A stretch of DNA of 64,000 nucleotides from Planctomyces sp. SH-PL14 (GTDB taxonomy: Bacteria; Planctomycetota; Planctomycetia; Planctomycetales; Planctomycetaceae): the NCBI RefSeq assembly GCF_001610835.1, contig NZ_CP011270.1:4792001-4856000 (forward strand), written 5' to 3'. Shown in pieces: positions 26,121 through 34,557 of this stretch. The notes below the pieces were generated by a model. It had not been told where the DNA came from. It searched no databases and worked only from the letters and a program-made list of their open reading frames with translations. A program made the position numbers and the translations under genes. Within the stretch, counting starts at the first letter, position 1. Every line of letters begins with the position of its first letter.

Positions 26121-27341
26121 ATGAAGATCCTGGTCGCCGAAGACAGTCCGGTGATGCGCAAGATCCTCACCGCCTCTCTGCAGAGGTGGGGGTACGACGT
26201 CACCGAAGCGGAGGACGGCACCGCCGCCTGGGAACGGTTTCAGGAGGGGGAGTATCAGCTCGTCCTGACCGACTGGGTCATGCCGGGGCTCGACGGCTAC
26301 GAACTCGTCCGGCGGATCCGCGCGGCGGGCCGGCCGAACTACGTCTACCTGATCCTCCTGACCGCCAAGTCGGAGAAGGAAAACCTCGTCCAGGCCATGG
26401 AGGCGGGGGCGGACGACTTCCTCGCAAAACCGTTCGCCTCGGATGAACTGCGGGTCCGCGTCGCCCAGGGGGAACGGGTCATCCGGCTGCAGACGGCCCT
26501 CACCGAGCAGAACCAGAAGCTGCGGGAGGCGCAGGCGGCCCTCATGCAGAGCGAGAAACTCACCAGCCTGGCCCAGCTCGCCGCCGGGATGGCGCATGAG
26601 ATCAACAATCCCATCGCCTACGTAAGCAACAACCTCACGGTGCTCCGCCGGAACGCGCAGGACCTGGACGAGATCCTGGCGAAATACCAGGAAGGACGGG
26701 AGGAACTGGCCCGCGTCAATCCGGGGCTGGCCGATGAGGCGGCGCATCTGGAGCAGGACCTGGACCTGGCCTGGATCCGCGAGGAGCTGCCCCGGACGTT
26801 CGAGGCCTCCGTCGATGGACTGAAGCGGGTCCGCGACATCGTCAAGAACCTGCGGGACTTCGCCCGGCTGGACGAAGCGGACTTCGAGTCGGTCGATCTC
26901 CGCAAGTCGGTCGAGTGCGCTCTCAACATGGTCCGGCCCGAGCTCGACAAGCGGAAGATCCACGTCCTGGTGGAGTCCGAGGAGGTGCCGCGCGTGTTCT
27001 GCCGGCCGCTGAAAGTCAACCAAGTCTTCTACAATCTTTTGCTCAATGCCGTTCAGGCGAGCGACGACGAGAGTACGATTGAAATTCGGACCTGCACCGA
27101 CGGGGAAGGAGTCCGGGTGGAGATCGAAGACGACGGCACCGGCATCGACCGGAACAACATGCCGCGGATCTTCGAGCCGTTCTTCACCACTCGTCCTGTC
27201 GGGCAGGGAAAGGGATTGGGCCTCGCTCTTTCCTACGGAACGATCCGCGACCACGGTGGCCGGATCGACGTGGAGAGCGAGGTGGGGTACGGCTCGACCT
27301 TCCGGGTCTGGCTCCCCTTCAAGCCCGCGCCGGTTGCATGA
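26121..27341 (+). CDS. Response regulator-histidine kinase hybrid
   Basis: 406 residues from ATG 26121. The N-terminal receiver domain (MKILVAEDSPVMRKIL; phospho-acceptor Asp51 in VLTDWVMPGLDGYE; Lys about 101 in FLAKPF) is followed by a short coiled coil, a HisKA-type helix with His159 in LAAGMAHEINNPIAYVSNN, and an HATPase domain (NQVFYNLLLNAVQA, VEIEDDGTGID, GKGLGLALSYGTI). The receiver comes first and there is no sensor or membrane segment, so it is a soluble kinase controlled by an upstream phosphodonor. The receiver at 27419 follows 77 nt downstream and is a likely output partner. Confidence 0.92.
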   Translation: MKILVAEDSPVMRKILTASLQRWGYDVTEAEDGTAAWERFQEGEYQLVLTDWVMPGLDGYELVRRIRAAGRPNYVYLILLTAKSEKENLVQAMEAGADDFLAKPFASDELRVRVAQGERVIRLQTALTEQNQKLREAQAALMQSEKLTSLAQLAAGMAHEINNPIAYVSNNLTVLRRNAQDLDEILAKYQEGREELARVNPGLADEAAHLEQDLDLAWIREELPRTFEASVDGLKRVRDIVKNLRDFARLDEADFESVDLRKSVECALNMVRPELDKRKIHVLVESEEVPRVFCRPLKVNQVFYNLLLNAVQASDDESTIEIRTCTDGEGVRVEIEDDGTGIDRNNMPRIFEPFFTTRPVGQGKGLGLALSYGTIRDHGGRIDVESEVGYGSTFRVWLPFKPAPVA

Positions 27342-27418
27342 CGTGACCGTTGGCCTCCGTCCTCTCCGCGCTTGGGCGCTCGGAAGGGGGACGGTGACGC
27401 CGCCTCAAGAGAGTTGGA

Positions 27419-27967
27419 ATGAACAAGCCCGATCGTCCGCCGATCCTGCTCATCGATGACGAGCCGGAGATCCTGCAGTCGCTGAAGGGACTGCTCCGCC
27501 GCGAGTTCACCCTGCACACAGCCGACAGCGGCCAGCAGGCGCTCGAGATCCTCGAGCGGGAGCCGGTCCATGTCGTGATGACCGATCAGCGGATGCCGGA
27601 GATGACCGGCACGCAGCTGATGGCGAAGGTCAAGAAGAAGTTCCCCGACGCCGTGCGGATCATCTTCACGGGGTACGCGGACATCAAAGCGGTGGTCGAC
27701 GCGATCAACACCGGCGGCCTGTACCGATATCTGACGAAGCCCTGGGATCCGGATGAGCTGGTCCAGGTGTTGCACCAGGCGGCGAGCGAGTATGTTCGCG
27801 TGATGGAGCAGCGGCGCCTCAACCAGGAGTTGCACGAGTTTGTGTGCGACAGTTGCCGGTTCGCCGACGAGATGAAGAGCAGCGGGGCGTTGCCGCCGGC
27901 CTTCGAGACCTTCGCCTCGCGCGGACAGGCGATGCGGGAGCGGCTCGCGCCGTTCCTGGACTCGTGA
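27419..27967 (+). CDS. Response regulator (receiver with short C-terminal helix)
   Basis: 182 residues. The receiver domain is MNKPDRPPILLIDDEPEILQ with Asp56 in VVMTDQRMPEMTG, Thr in IIFTGYAD, and Lys in YLTKPWDPDEL. The MTDQRMPxMTG and KPWdpdEL signatures match the RpfG/HupR-like receivers often found upstream of kinases or HD-GYP domains. Here the output is only about 50 residues (HEFVCDSCRFADEMKSSG..) with a CDSC motif, not a known DNA-binding or enzymatic domain. It is probably a phospho-relay member acting with the upstream kinase. Confidence 0.88.
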   Translation: MNKPDRPPILLIDDEPEILQSLKGLLRREFTLHTADSGQQALEILEREPVHVVMTDQRMPEMTGTQLMAKVKKKFPDAVRIIFTGYADIKAVVDAINTGGLYRYLTKPWDPDELVQVLHQAASEYVRVMEQRRLNQELHEFVCDSCRFADEMKSSGALPPAFETFASRGQAMRERLAPFLDS

Positions 27968-28090
27968 CCGTTTGCGTTCGATCCGGTGCCTCTCGGCACG
28001 TCGACCGTTTGTCCCCCGACTGTCCCCGATGCCTTTTCGTTTCCGTTCCTCGATCGTCACGAACCATCCTCGGACGAGGGAGATTTGCGA

Positions 28091-28639
28091 GTGAGTTCCA
28101 AACAGCCGGTTCTGCTGTTGGTCCTGATCGAGACGGACACCCTGCGGTGGTTCGTCGCCGGAATCGATCTGGAGGGGGGAAGCTATCCGCTGATCGTCTC
28201 CGAGCCGGGGAACCTTCGGCCGTATCTCGGCGTCCCTGTCGATGAGCAGGTGAGTTTTCTCCGGCATCGGCTGGCCGGTGCCCTGCAGCGCGGTTGCGAC
28301 CGCCTGTGGGGGCGGCAGATGAAGCCGTGCCAGATCGTGCTGCTGACCGATGGTCCGTATCGCGACGCCGATCCTGAACTCGCGCGGCTGGTGGGGCAGC
28401 ACTTCTGCGACTGGATGACGAACCCGCCCGTGGTCTGCGGGATGTCGCGCGGTCTGTTTGAAGGCTCCGCTCCGCTGGAGTGGGAGGTGCTGGCGGGGAG
28501 TCTTGAGCCGGAGCGGCTGAAGGCCCTGGCGGCCGGGGTGGATCATCTGCGGGAGGCTCTGCGGAGCGATGAGGCGTGGGAGCTGATTCCGAACAAGCCT
28601 CATACGGCGGCGAAGGCGAGCGTCGCGGCCGACGCTTAA
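28091..28639 (+). CDS. Unknown protein downstream of two-component genes
   Basis: 182 residues from GTG 28091 (VSSKQPVLLLVLIETDTLRW). The first 30 codons of a longer frame from 27986 lack support. Beta strands (PVLLLVLIETDTLRWFVAGI, CQIVLLTDGPYRDADP) alternate with helices (SFLRHRLAGALQRGCDRLWG), suggesting a soluble alpha/beta domain. No catalytic motif is recognised. It lies 123 nt after the response regulator on the same strand, so it may belong to that signalling unit. A repeat fragment starts 1 nt after the stop. Confidence 0.68.
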   Translation: MSSKQPVLLLVLIETDTLRWFVAGIDLEGGSYPLIVSEPGNLRPYLGVPVDEQVSFLRHRLAGALQRGCDRLWGRQMKPCQIVLLTDGPYRDADPELARLVGQHFCDWMTNPPVVCGMSRGLFEGSAPLEWEVLAGSLEPERLKALAAGVDHLREALRSDEAWELIPNKPHTAAKASVAADA

Positions 28640-28640
28640 C

Positions 28641-28690
28641 GGGGATGCCGGGGCCTGTCTTGTTTTTTGGCCCCTTTGCCCGCCGGAAGC
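28641..28690 (+). repeat. Dispersed structured repeat, copy 8 (hairpin fragment)
   Basis: Only GGGGATGC, a poly-T-loop hairpin (GGGGCC-TGTCTTGTTTTTT-GGCCCC) and TTGCCCGCCGGAAGC survive. It sits immediately after a stop codon and could work as a terminator because of the T-run in the loop. Confidence 0.8.
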
Positions 28691-28723
28691 ACGTCCGTCG
28701 TGAACGGTCCAGGTGAGGCGGCG

Positions 28724-29131
28724 ATGTCGAGTCCCGTTCCACTCCCCGCGACGGCCCGGCTCGGGATGATCACCGACTGGGCGATCGAACCGGACCAGCT
28801 CGCCCTGATTCGTCACCTCTTCACCAGCGGCGTGACCGAAGCGGATCTCGTCTACAGTCCCGAACGCCGCTCGTGCACCTGGCCCTGCCCGGCCTGTTCG
28901 CCGGCCCATGCACACTGGGTCGATTTGGTGATCCACGACTGCGTTCTGTTCCTCTGGCGGCGGAAGGAGATCGTTGAGCGGCTCCGCCAGACCGGCAGCA
29001 ACATCCAGCTCATGATCTCGGTTCCCGAGACATGGCATTCCTTCAGCCTCGGTGGTTCGTCGCTACGGCACCTTCTGGAGATGAATGTCCTGCTGATCCT
29101 GGAGCCGGTTCGTGACGAAGAGAGTTCGTGA
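28724..29131 (+). CDS. Unknown protein
   Basis: 135 residues from ATG 28724, preceded by GGTGAGG. It contains PERRSCTWPCPACSPAHAHW with a CPAC pair and two nearby histidines, which could bind a metal, then VDLVIHDCVLFLWRRKEIVE. There is no signal peptide. Same strand as the preceding unknown gene. No family is recognised. Confidence 0.6.
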   Translation: MSSPVPLPATARLGMITDWAIEPDQLALIRHLFTSGVTEADLVYSPERRSCTWPCPACSPAHAHWVDLVIHDCVLFLWRRKEIVERLRQTGSNIQLMISVPETWHSFSLGGSSLRHLLEMNVLLILEPVRDEESS

Positions 29132-29158
29132 GCGAACCGAGTCGGGGGAGAGAGGGTT

Positions 29159-29217
29159 CACGCGGAGACTCGGAGGCCGCGGAGAAGAGAGGACGTGCTG
29201 GTGTTTCCTCCGCGTGA
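29159..29217. repeat. Inverted repeat at convergent junction
   Basis: TCACGCGGAG (29159-29168) pairs perfectly with CTCCGCGTGA (29208-29217) across 39 nt, between the unknown gene (+) and ada (-). It is a possible bidirectional stop or a relic of another repeat; no T-run follows. Confidence 0.45.
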
Positions 29218-29323
29218 GACTCATCCCGAAAGATCGGCGACGCCCTTTCAGAGTTTTGCCCACGGAGACATGCGGTTCCTGCGGCGTTGAATGAGGCGTG
29301 AATTTCCTCGCTGGCGCTTCGGG

Positions 29324-30370
29324 CTAGTGTTGGCGGCCCTTCTCCAGATCGAGAAGAAACTGCTTTCGCCGCAGGCCGCCGCCGTAGCCTCCCAGTTGCC
29401 CATCCTTGTTCACGACCCGGTGACACGGGATCACGATCGAGATCCGGTTCATCCCGTTCGCCGTTCCGACCGCCCGGACCGCCGTCGGGTGTCCGATCGC
29501 TTTGGCGAGAGCCTCATACGAACAGGTCTCGCCGTGGGGAATCCGCAGGAGCTGGTCCCACACCTTTCGTTGGAACGGCGTTCCGGGATAGACGAGCGGG
29601 ACCGTGAAGGCCTTGAGCTCCCCTTCGAAGTACCGCTCGAGCTCCGCCTGAAGCCGCTTGAGGTGCGCGTTCGTTCCCGGAACGACGGGGGACCGGAACA
29701 GCCGCTGCACGGTGCGGAACTGGGCTTCGAGCATTCGGCGGTCGGAGAACTCGAGAAGGCAGATTCCGTCGCTCGTCGCGCCGGCGACGAGCGGACCGAG
29801 CGGGCTCTGGATCCAGGCCACCTGCACGCACTCCCCCTGCGGGGCCCTGGCGGGGGTGTCGCCGAAGACGCGGGTGAACGCCTCACGGAAGCCGCTGTGC
29901 GACTCGTAGCCGCCGGCGAAGACCGCCTCGTCGATCGTTCCCCCTCCGCGGATGTGCTGGAACGTTCCGGACAGCCGCCGCATGCGGGTGAAGGCCTGGA
30001 AGGTCATGCCGTACTGCCTCTGGAAGTAGCGCCGGACGGTGGCGGGGTCGATCCCCCGCGTTCGAAGGTCGCCGTCGGTGATTCGGGACTGCGGGTCGCG
30101 CTCCACGTCTGCCAGCAGGTCGGCGGCCCAGGGGGGCTGGTCATCGGTCTGCAGCGGCCGGCACCTTTTGCAGGGGCGGAAACCCGCGACCAGGGCCTCC
30201 CGCGGCGTCGCGAAATACTCGACGTTCCTGGGGAGCGGCTTGCGGGCGGGGCAGGTCGGCCGGCAGAAGATCCCCGTCGTCCGGACCCCCAGGACGAAGA
30301 GGCCGTTGTAGGACGCATCCCGTTCGAGATACGCCCGCTCCATTTCCGCGGCGGGTGGCAGCGTGCTCAT
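29324..30370 (-). CDS. ada: Ada: bifunctional O6-methylguanine methyltransferase and regulator
   Basis: 348 residues. The N-terminal Ada zinc domain has Cys36 and Cys40 (TGIFCRPTCPARKP) and Cys67 and Cys70 (FRPCKRCRP), one of which accepts methyl groups from DNA phosphotriesters. An AraC-type helix-turn-helix follows (GIDPATVRRYFQRQYGMTFQ). The C-terminal methyltransferase domain has YPGTPFQRKVWDQLLRIPHG and the suicide Cys316 in IVIPCHRVV. It repairs alkylated DNA and, once methylated, activates the adaptive response. Length and order match E. coli Ada. No alkA or alkB gene is adjacent. Confidence 0.95.
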   Translation of the reverse strand: MSTLPPAAEMERAYLERDASYNGLFVLGVRTTGIFCRPTCPARKPLPRNVEYFATPREALVAGFRPCKRCRPLQTDDQPPWAADLLADVERDPQSRITDGDLRTRGIDPATVRRYFQRQYGMTFQAFTRMRRLSGTFQHIRGGGTIDEAVFAGGYESHSGFREAFTRVFGDTPARAPQGECVQVAWIQSPLGPLVAGATSDGICLLEFSDRRMLEAQFRTVQRLFRSPVVPGTNAHLKRLQAELERYFEGELKAFTVPLVYPGTPFQRKVWDQLLRIPHGETCSYEALAKAIGHPTAVRAVGTANGMNRISIVIPCHRVVNKDGQLGGYGGGLRRKQFLLDLEKGRQH

Positions 30371-30470
30371 GGGGGAAGTCTATCGGTGGCCGAGATCCGG
30401 TCCGCCGGTTTTCAGGCGCGGATGTCGGAATCCAGCCACGGTCGACAGTTGCCCAAAGTGCGCCGCGACT

Positions 30471-30757
30471 TTCATAGTCAGTCCGACCGTCCAGGACTTT
30501 CTCGACATCACCGGCGCCCGCGGGGCGGAACTGCAGCTGGCCGAGGTCCACGTGACGGACGGCAGTTCGCTCGTCGGAGAACTCCTTATCGGAGGCCGAC
30601 CGGCGGGCGATGGGGGGTGATGGTGATCGGGATCCGCCGCGCCAACGGCGAGGATTTCCTTCCGCCCCCCGGGGCCACGCGGATCCTTGCCGGCGACATC
30701 CTGTTCGCCTTCGGCAAGTCCGCCGCGGTCAATGAGGGGATCGGGGAACGGCACTGA
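30471..30757 (+). pseudogene. Decayed C-terminal (TrkA-C/RCK) part of a K+ channel or transporter
   Basis: Three frames must be joined to read a TrkA-C domain: FIVSPTVQDFLDITGARGAE with LAEVHVTDGSSLVGELL, then a short piece EADRRAMG in the next frame, then VMVIGIRRANGEDFLPPPG with ILAGDILFAFGKSAAVNE to the stop at 30757. The shifts fall at about 30590 and in a run of six Gs (30612-30617). The pore and N-terminal RCK parts are missing upstream, so it is a truncated, frameshifted remnant. A sequencing error could explain the G-run shift but not the missing N-terminus. Confidence 0.72.
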
Positions 30758-30801
30758 GTGGGCCGATATCGCGGCGCTCGGGCCCTATCTTCTGATGCGG
30801 C

Positions 30802-31626
30802 TCACTGCTTCTCAGGATCGTCCGCCTCGTCTCTCGGCAGGATTCGGATGGACCGGACGTTGGGGACCGCTCCGGGCTTGATCGGGATGGTCGTCCGCAG
30901 CAGGTAAAGTCCCGGTTCGAGGTGTCTTTTCAAAGGGACCTCAATCTCGTAATTGCACGTCCGCTCGTCGCGGGGAAACGACGCCATGATCCAGGACTCG
31001 CAGATGATTCCATCCAGGTTCTTCTCGGTGGGCTGTCGAAACTCGACCAGGACCGGTGGTCCAAGCGTTCCCTCCGCCTGAGAGTTATGCGGAAAGCTCC
31101 CCTTCAAGAGATAGGTCCGTTCACTGACGAGCGGTGGCAGATCCTCCGTCTGTCCGAGGTCGACGTCACGGTCCGCCTTGAGCAGGGGAACGACAGCGTC
31201 CGGAAAATCTGCCGACTGTGCGGGAGGTCCGACCGCTGTCCATGTCTCCCCATCGGTAACGCGGCGGAGGTTCTGGATGCACACGACGGTCCTGTTCTGT
31301 CCAGGGAGCCAGCCGCCGCGGGGAGGGTCGAAGCCAACGACGAACTGTCCGTCGGCGTCGGCCTGGACGGTGACCTTGAGCTGCTGAAGCGTCTTGCCAT
31401 CTTCGAATTGATGTTCGACCAGCACCTCCACGGGAACTCTCATCGGAGGGACGATCTGGCCGGAGACGCCAAGTCCGGCTGACGGACTGACGACAACTTG
31501 AGCCCCAAGCGGGGGAGGAGCGCGTTTCCTCATCTCGATCGTGGGCCGATCGAAGCCCCTGGCTTCCGAGATCAGGCACGTCAGCAGCAACAGGGGAAGC
31601 AGGCGCACAGAAGAGACGAGTCGCAT
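30802..31626 (-). CDS. Exported protein of unknown function
   Basis: 274 residues from ATG 31626. The signal peptide (MRLVSSVRLLPLLLLTCLIS, cleavage near EARG/F) is followed by an all-beta body: VPVEVLVEHQFEDGKTLQQL, KVTVQADADGQFVVGFDPPR and EIEVPLKRHLEPGLYLLRTT. It may be an immunoglobulin-like or carboxypeptidase-regulatory-like sandwich. A palindrome, CGAGGGCCCTCG, lies just before the start and includes the GAGGG ribosome-binding site. The function is unknown. It may follow the PA14 gene in one transcription unit interrupted by repeat copy 9. Confidence 0.7.
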   Translation of the reverse strand: MRLVSSVRLLPLLLLTCLISEARGFDRPTIEMRKRAPPPLGAQVVVSPSAGLGVSGQIVPPMRVPVEVLVEHQFEDGKTLQQLKVTVQADADGQFVVGFDPPRGGWLPGQNRTVVCIQNLRRVTDGETWTAVGPPAQSADFPDAVVPLLKADRDVDLGQTEDLPPLVSERTYLLKGSFPHNSQAEGTLGPPVLVEFRQPTEKNLDGIICESWIMASFPRDERTCNYEIEVPLKRHLEPGLYLLRTTIPIKPGAVPNVRSIRILPRDEADDPEKQ

Positions 31627-31733
31627 GCGAGGGCCCTCGAGTGGAATGCGATGTTCCAGGACGATTGTGCATCTCTCGTTTCGACATTGCCACAACAATC
31701 CTGAGGTGCCTCAACGGTCCGGGGCTCGAACCG

Positions 31734-32060
31734 CGTCCTCGCCGGCACAGCTCCCATAGCTCCAACCCAACGTGCGACGGCAGCCTGGGGTCAAGGGGGT
31801 CTCACCCCCTTGCCGCCGGTGGCCTCGTCCTCACTGAACCATGGGACACAACGGACGTTCCCTTTGTGGAACCGGCGTCGAGGACTCGATGCTCGCTCTG
31901 CCATCCCCGCGGGTTGATGAAGGGGCATACGGCACGGTGTCCACGCTTGGACACGTGCTCCTTCAGACATCTCTCGACGAGAGGGCCTCCGGCGGGCAAA
32001 GGGACCAAGAAAACAACACAGGCCCCTCTGCACTCCCCACCAGGGTGCCCCTGGACCCGG
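31734..32060 (-). repeat. Dispersed structured repeat, copy 9 (full)
   Basis: Minus orientation, between two minus-strand genes. The tail hairpin is CAAGGGGGT-GAG-ACCCCCTTG, with a T-A closing pair. The head hairpin is the poly-T variant. The GTGTCC-AAGCGT-GGACAC stem is perfect and extended to CACG..CGTG. Confidence 0.92.
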
Positions 32061-32197
32061 GATACGCATTCACGTGAGGTGCGATCTGGAGAGTCGCATT
32101 TTCCTTGTCCTTGGTCGCTAGCGGCGAGTGAGGTCGAGGCGGACCTCCGTCGGACGGTTCCGTCCGCACGATCTCATTGTTCCGCGCCGCAGTCTCG

Positions 32198-33229
32198 TCA
32201 CTCCCCCTTCGCGGCGGACGGTCCCGATGGCGGCCTTCGCTTGGGGACGGCGGACTTCGTCTGAAACAGGCACTCGGGAGGAATGCAGAGTTCCTTGTCT
32301 CCCTTGGGAGGGACCCAGTGCAGCAGATAGCTTCCGCCGTACACGGTATCGACGAATTCGATCCGGAGCGGGTAGGGGACGTTCGCCTCCAGATCCAGGA
32401 AGGCGGTCTCGTGCTTCCGCCGGTCAAAGTCGGCGTCGAGGAGCGGTTTGCCGTCGATCCAGACCCGCATCCGGTTGTCGGCCCAGCCGATGAACTTGTA
32501 GTTCCCGGTCACCGGCGGCACGAGGACCCCCGTGTACCGGGCTCCCGCGTTGGGAGGGAGTCCCCACTCCGGCGCGCCCTCCCCCCAGATCGCTTCCGCT
32601 CGCGGCACCGTTGAGGCCCGGAGCCTGCGGCTGAAGGACTTGTCGAAGTACTCCGCGATCAGCCCCGACTTGGACTCATCCCCGCGGTCGGGCTTCGCGT
32701 TCGCCCGCGCCTCATCCGGAAACAGTGCCGCCGGCGGAACGGGGCAGGGGACGGGGACGCCGACCGGCTGCCAGAGCAGGACGATCCAGGACGCGCCGCC
32801 GACGTCGAAGTGCTCGACCGTGATCGACTGCGGGGTATCGGTCAGTTCGACCGACGTCTCCAGATTGAAGGCTCCTGTTCCCCCCTCGTTCAGCAGCTGC
32901 CGCCCCCCGACCCACAGGCGGACTCCGTCGTCGCAGGAGACGAGCAGCTTGTAGCGTCCGGCTTTCGGAGCCCGGATCCACCCGCTCCACCGGACGGAAA
33001 AGTCGTCGACTGGCGCCTCGTCAGCCGGAGCGCCGTGGTCCCAGAAGCACTCGATACTCGGATCGATCCGCTCGCGAACCAGCCGCTGAAAGTTCCGGCC
33101 GGCATAGATTTGCGCCTTGAGTCCGTTCAGCGGAGCGACCGGATCCTGGCCACGCGACACCTGGCCGCCCGCCTGCAGGATCCCCAGGACCACCCAGATG
33201 GCGACCAGTCTGCGAGCGTGACGGTTCAT
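32198..33229 (-). CDS. Two-domain PA14 protein, exported
   Basis: 343 residues. A signal peptide (ending near GGQVSRG/QDP) precedes two PA14 domains: residues about 33-165 (GLKAQIYAGRNFQRLVRERI, VRWSGWIRAPKAGRYKLLVS, DDGVRLWVGGRQLL) and about 188-325 (SGLIAEYFDKSFSRRLRAST, TGNYKFIGWADNRMRVWIDG). Each ends with the typical ..LLWxP segment (IVLLWQPVGVPV, YLLHWVPPKGDK). PA14 modules bind carbohydrate on extracellular proteins. No enzyme domain is fused, so it is likely a surface carbohydrate-binding protein. The tail is basic and Pro-rich. Confidence 0.88.
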   Translation of the reverse strand: MNRHARRLVAIWVVLGILQAGGQVSRGQDPVAPLNGLKAQIYAGRNFQRLVRERIDPSIECFWDHGAPADEAPVDDFSVRWSGWIRAPKAGRYKLLVSCDDGVRLWVGGRQLLNEGGTGAFNLETSVELTDTPQSITVEHFDVGGASWIVLLWQPVGVPVPCPVPPAALFPDEARANAKPDRGDESKSGLIAEYFDKSFSRRLRASTVPRAEAIWGEGAPEWGLPPNAGARYTGVLVPPVTGNYKFIGWADNRMRVWIDGKPLLDADFDRRKHETAFLDLEANVPYPLRIEFVDTVYGGSYLLHWVPPKGDKELCIPPECLFQTKSAVPKRRPPSGPSAAKGE

Positions 33230-33456
33230 GGATGCCCGTTTGGTGAGAGGAGCCCCGGTTTGCGGCAGAAGAAATCAACATACGCCCCGTTTTCCGCCGA
33301 TTCCAGTGGTGCCGGATCCACGGGCCGCGAAAAGGACCCCGGATGAAGATGCCGAAAGATCCTGTGGAACTGGCCGGCCCCCTTGCGTAACATCAAGGGA
33401 TGCAACGTCATTCTCAACCGCGTCCGTCGGGGAATCGCCGGGCGGGGTTTGGGACG

Positions 33457-33582
33457 ATGGATTACATCCTGGCGGTCGGTGTCGTGTTTCCGATCGTGGC
33501 CGTCGGGATCCCGGCTACGAGGCGGATGTTGCGGCTGATGTACGAGATGACGTGTACGCTGATCGCGTGGCCGTTCATGTAG
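33457..33582 (+). CDS. 41-residue membrane peptide beside Flp pilin
   Basis: MDYILAVGVVFPIVAVGIPATRRMLRLMYEMTCTLIAWPFM: two short hydrophobic stretches with a basic turn. An in-frame start at 33400 would add 19 Arg/Pro-rich residues that look non-coding. It precedes the Flp pilin gene by 72 nt in the same direction. I believe similar tiny proteins sit next to Flp pilins in other planctomycetes, which would make it a pilus accessory component, but this is from memory. Confidence 0.6.
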   Translation: MDYILAVGVVFPIVAVGIPATRRMLRLMYEMTCTLIAWPFM

Positions 33583-33654
33583 ATTTGGTTGGCGGTCGTT
33601 CCGTTCCCTGTTGATTTGTTTCTGGAGGCCGCCGCGGGGCGGCAGGAGTCGATC

Positions 33655-33879
33655 GTGGCTATTCGCAAGTGGATTCGTCGTCTGGCCCGGACCATCCGCC
33701 GCGATGAACAGGGGGCTCTGAGCCTTGAGGCTGTCCTCCTGATCGGCGCGATCGCGATTCCGGTTCTGATCGGCTTCATGAAGTGGGGTTATCCCAAGGT
33801 CAAGACGTACTTCATGGACGGCATCAACGATCTGGAAGTCCAGACGGAGAACGTCCAGAACGACGAGGCGACCCGCTGA
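33655..33879 (+). CDS. flp: Flp-family type IVb pilin
   Basis: 74 residues from GTG 33655, which has AGGAG 6 nt upstream. A basic leader (AIRKWIRRLARTIRRDEQG) ends in Gly, followed by ALSLEAVLLIGAIAIPVLIG. Glu at +5 after the Gly and the hydrophobic run are the prepilin-peptidase recognition motif of type IVb (Flp/Tad) pilins. The acidic mature tail is NDLEVQTENVQNDEATR. It is the major subunit of a Tad-type pilus or a relative. The prepilin peptidase gene is 127 nt downstream. Confidence 0.85.
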   Translation: MAIRKWIRRLARTIRRDEQGALSLEAVLLIGAIAIPVLIGFMKWGYPKVKTYFMDGINDLEVQTENVQNDEATR

Positions 33880-34005
33880 GCGCGGCGGCTCCGTTTCCTC
33901 CTCGGTCTTTCCTCTCTCTCCCCCTCTCCGTTGCCCGAGCAGGCTTCTGTCGGGCGCGGCGCAGTTTCGTCCGGGGCCGGCGGGCGGTTCGGAATTGGAC
34001 TCGGA

Positions 34006-34545
34006 ATGGATGATCCATTCGTCTGGTCGCTGCCCGTCCTCGCGGCGACTGCGGTTGCGGCGTGGACGGACCTTCGCCAGGGACGGATCTCCAACCTCCT
34101 GACTCTGCCGGGGATGCTGGTCGGCTTCCTGTTGAGCGGCGTGCGGAACGGGACCGAGGGATTGGCGGATTCGCTGCTCGGCTGGGTGGTGCTGGGGGGG
34201 ATGATGGCGGTTTCGCTGGCCCTGTGCCCGGGCGTGGGGGGCGGGGACGTCAAGCTGCTGGCGATGATGGGGGCTTTCCTGGGGCTGGAAGGGGGGATGG
34301 AGGTCCTGCTCTGGACGTGCGTTTTGGCGGTCGTGCAGGTGATTGTCCGGCTGTGCTGGAAGGCGGGGCCGCGGAATGCCTTGCGGGCGGTGCGTGCGGC
34401 TCTCTTTGGACGGAGCGCGGCACTCAGCGAGGCGGATCGGGAGGCGGTGGATCGGTTGCTGGTCGACCGGTTGCGGCTGGGGCCGGCTGCATTGGGGGCG
34501 CTGCTGATCCTGCTTGTCGAGCGGCAGGCAGGCTGGCTGGAGTAG
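34006..34545 (+). CDS. Prepilin peptidase (A24 family, CpaA-like)
   Basis: 179 residues from ATG 34006 with about five membrane segments. The two catalytic aspartates of the GxGD family are in AAWTDLRQGRISN (Asp about 22) and VGGGDVKLLAMMGAF (Asp about 81). There is no N-terminal methylase domain, as in CpaA/TadV. It cleaves the Flp leader upstream at the inner membrane. The rest of the Tad machinery (ATPase, secretin) is not in this window. Its stop is 12 nt from repeat copy 10. Confidence 0.88.
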   Translation: MDDPFVWSLPVLAATAVAAWTDLRQGRISNLLTLPGMLVGFLLSGVRNGTEGLADSLLGWVVLGGMMAVSLALCPGVGGGDVKLLAMMGAFLGLEGGMEVLLWTCVLAVVQVIVRLCWKAGPRNALRAVRAALFGRSAALSEADREAVDRLLVDRLRLGPAALGALLILLVERQAGWLE

Positions 34546-34557
34546 CGTCGGAATCGA

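Noticed and set aside
31621-31639. Adjacent palindromes TCGCATGCGA and CGAGGGCCCTCG at a start codon
   Set aside because: Short, loop-less palindromes are common in GC-rich DNA, and there is no second site to suggest an operator.
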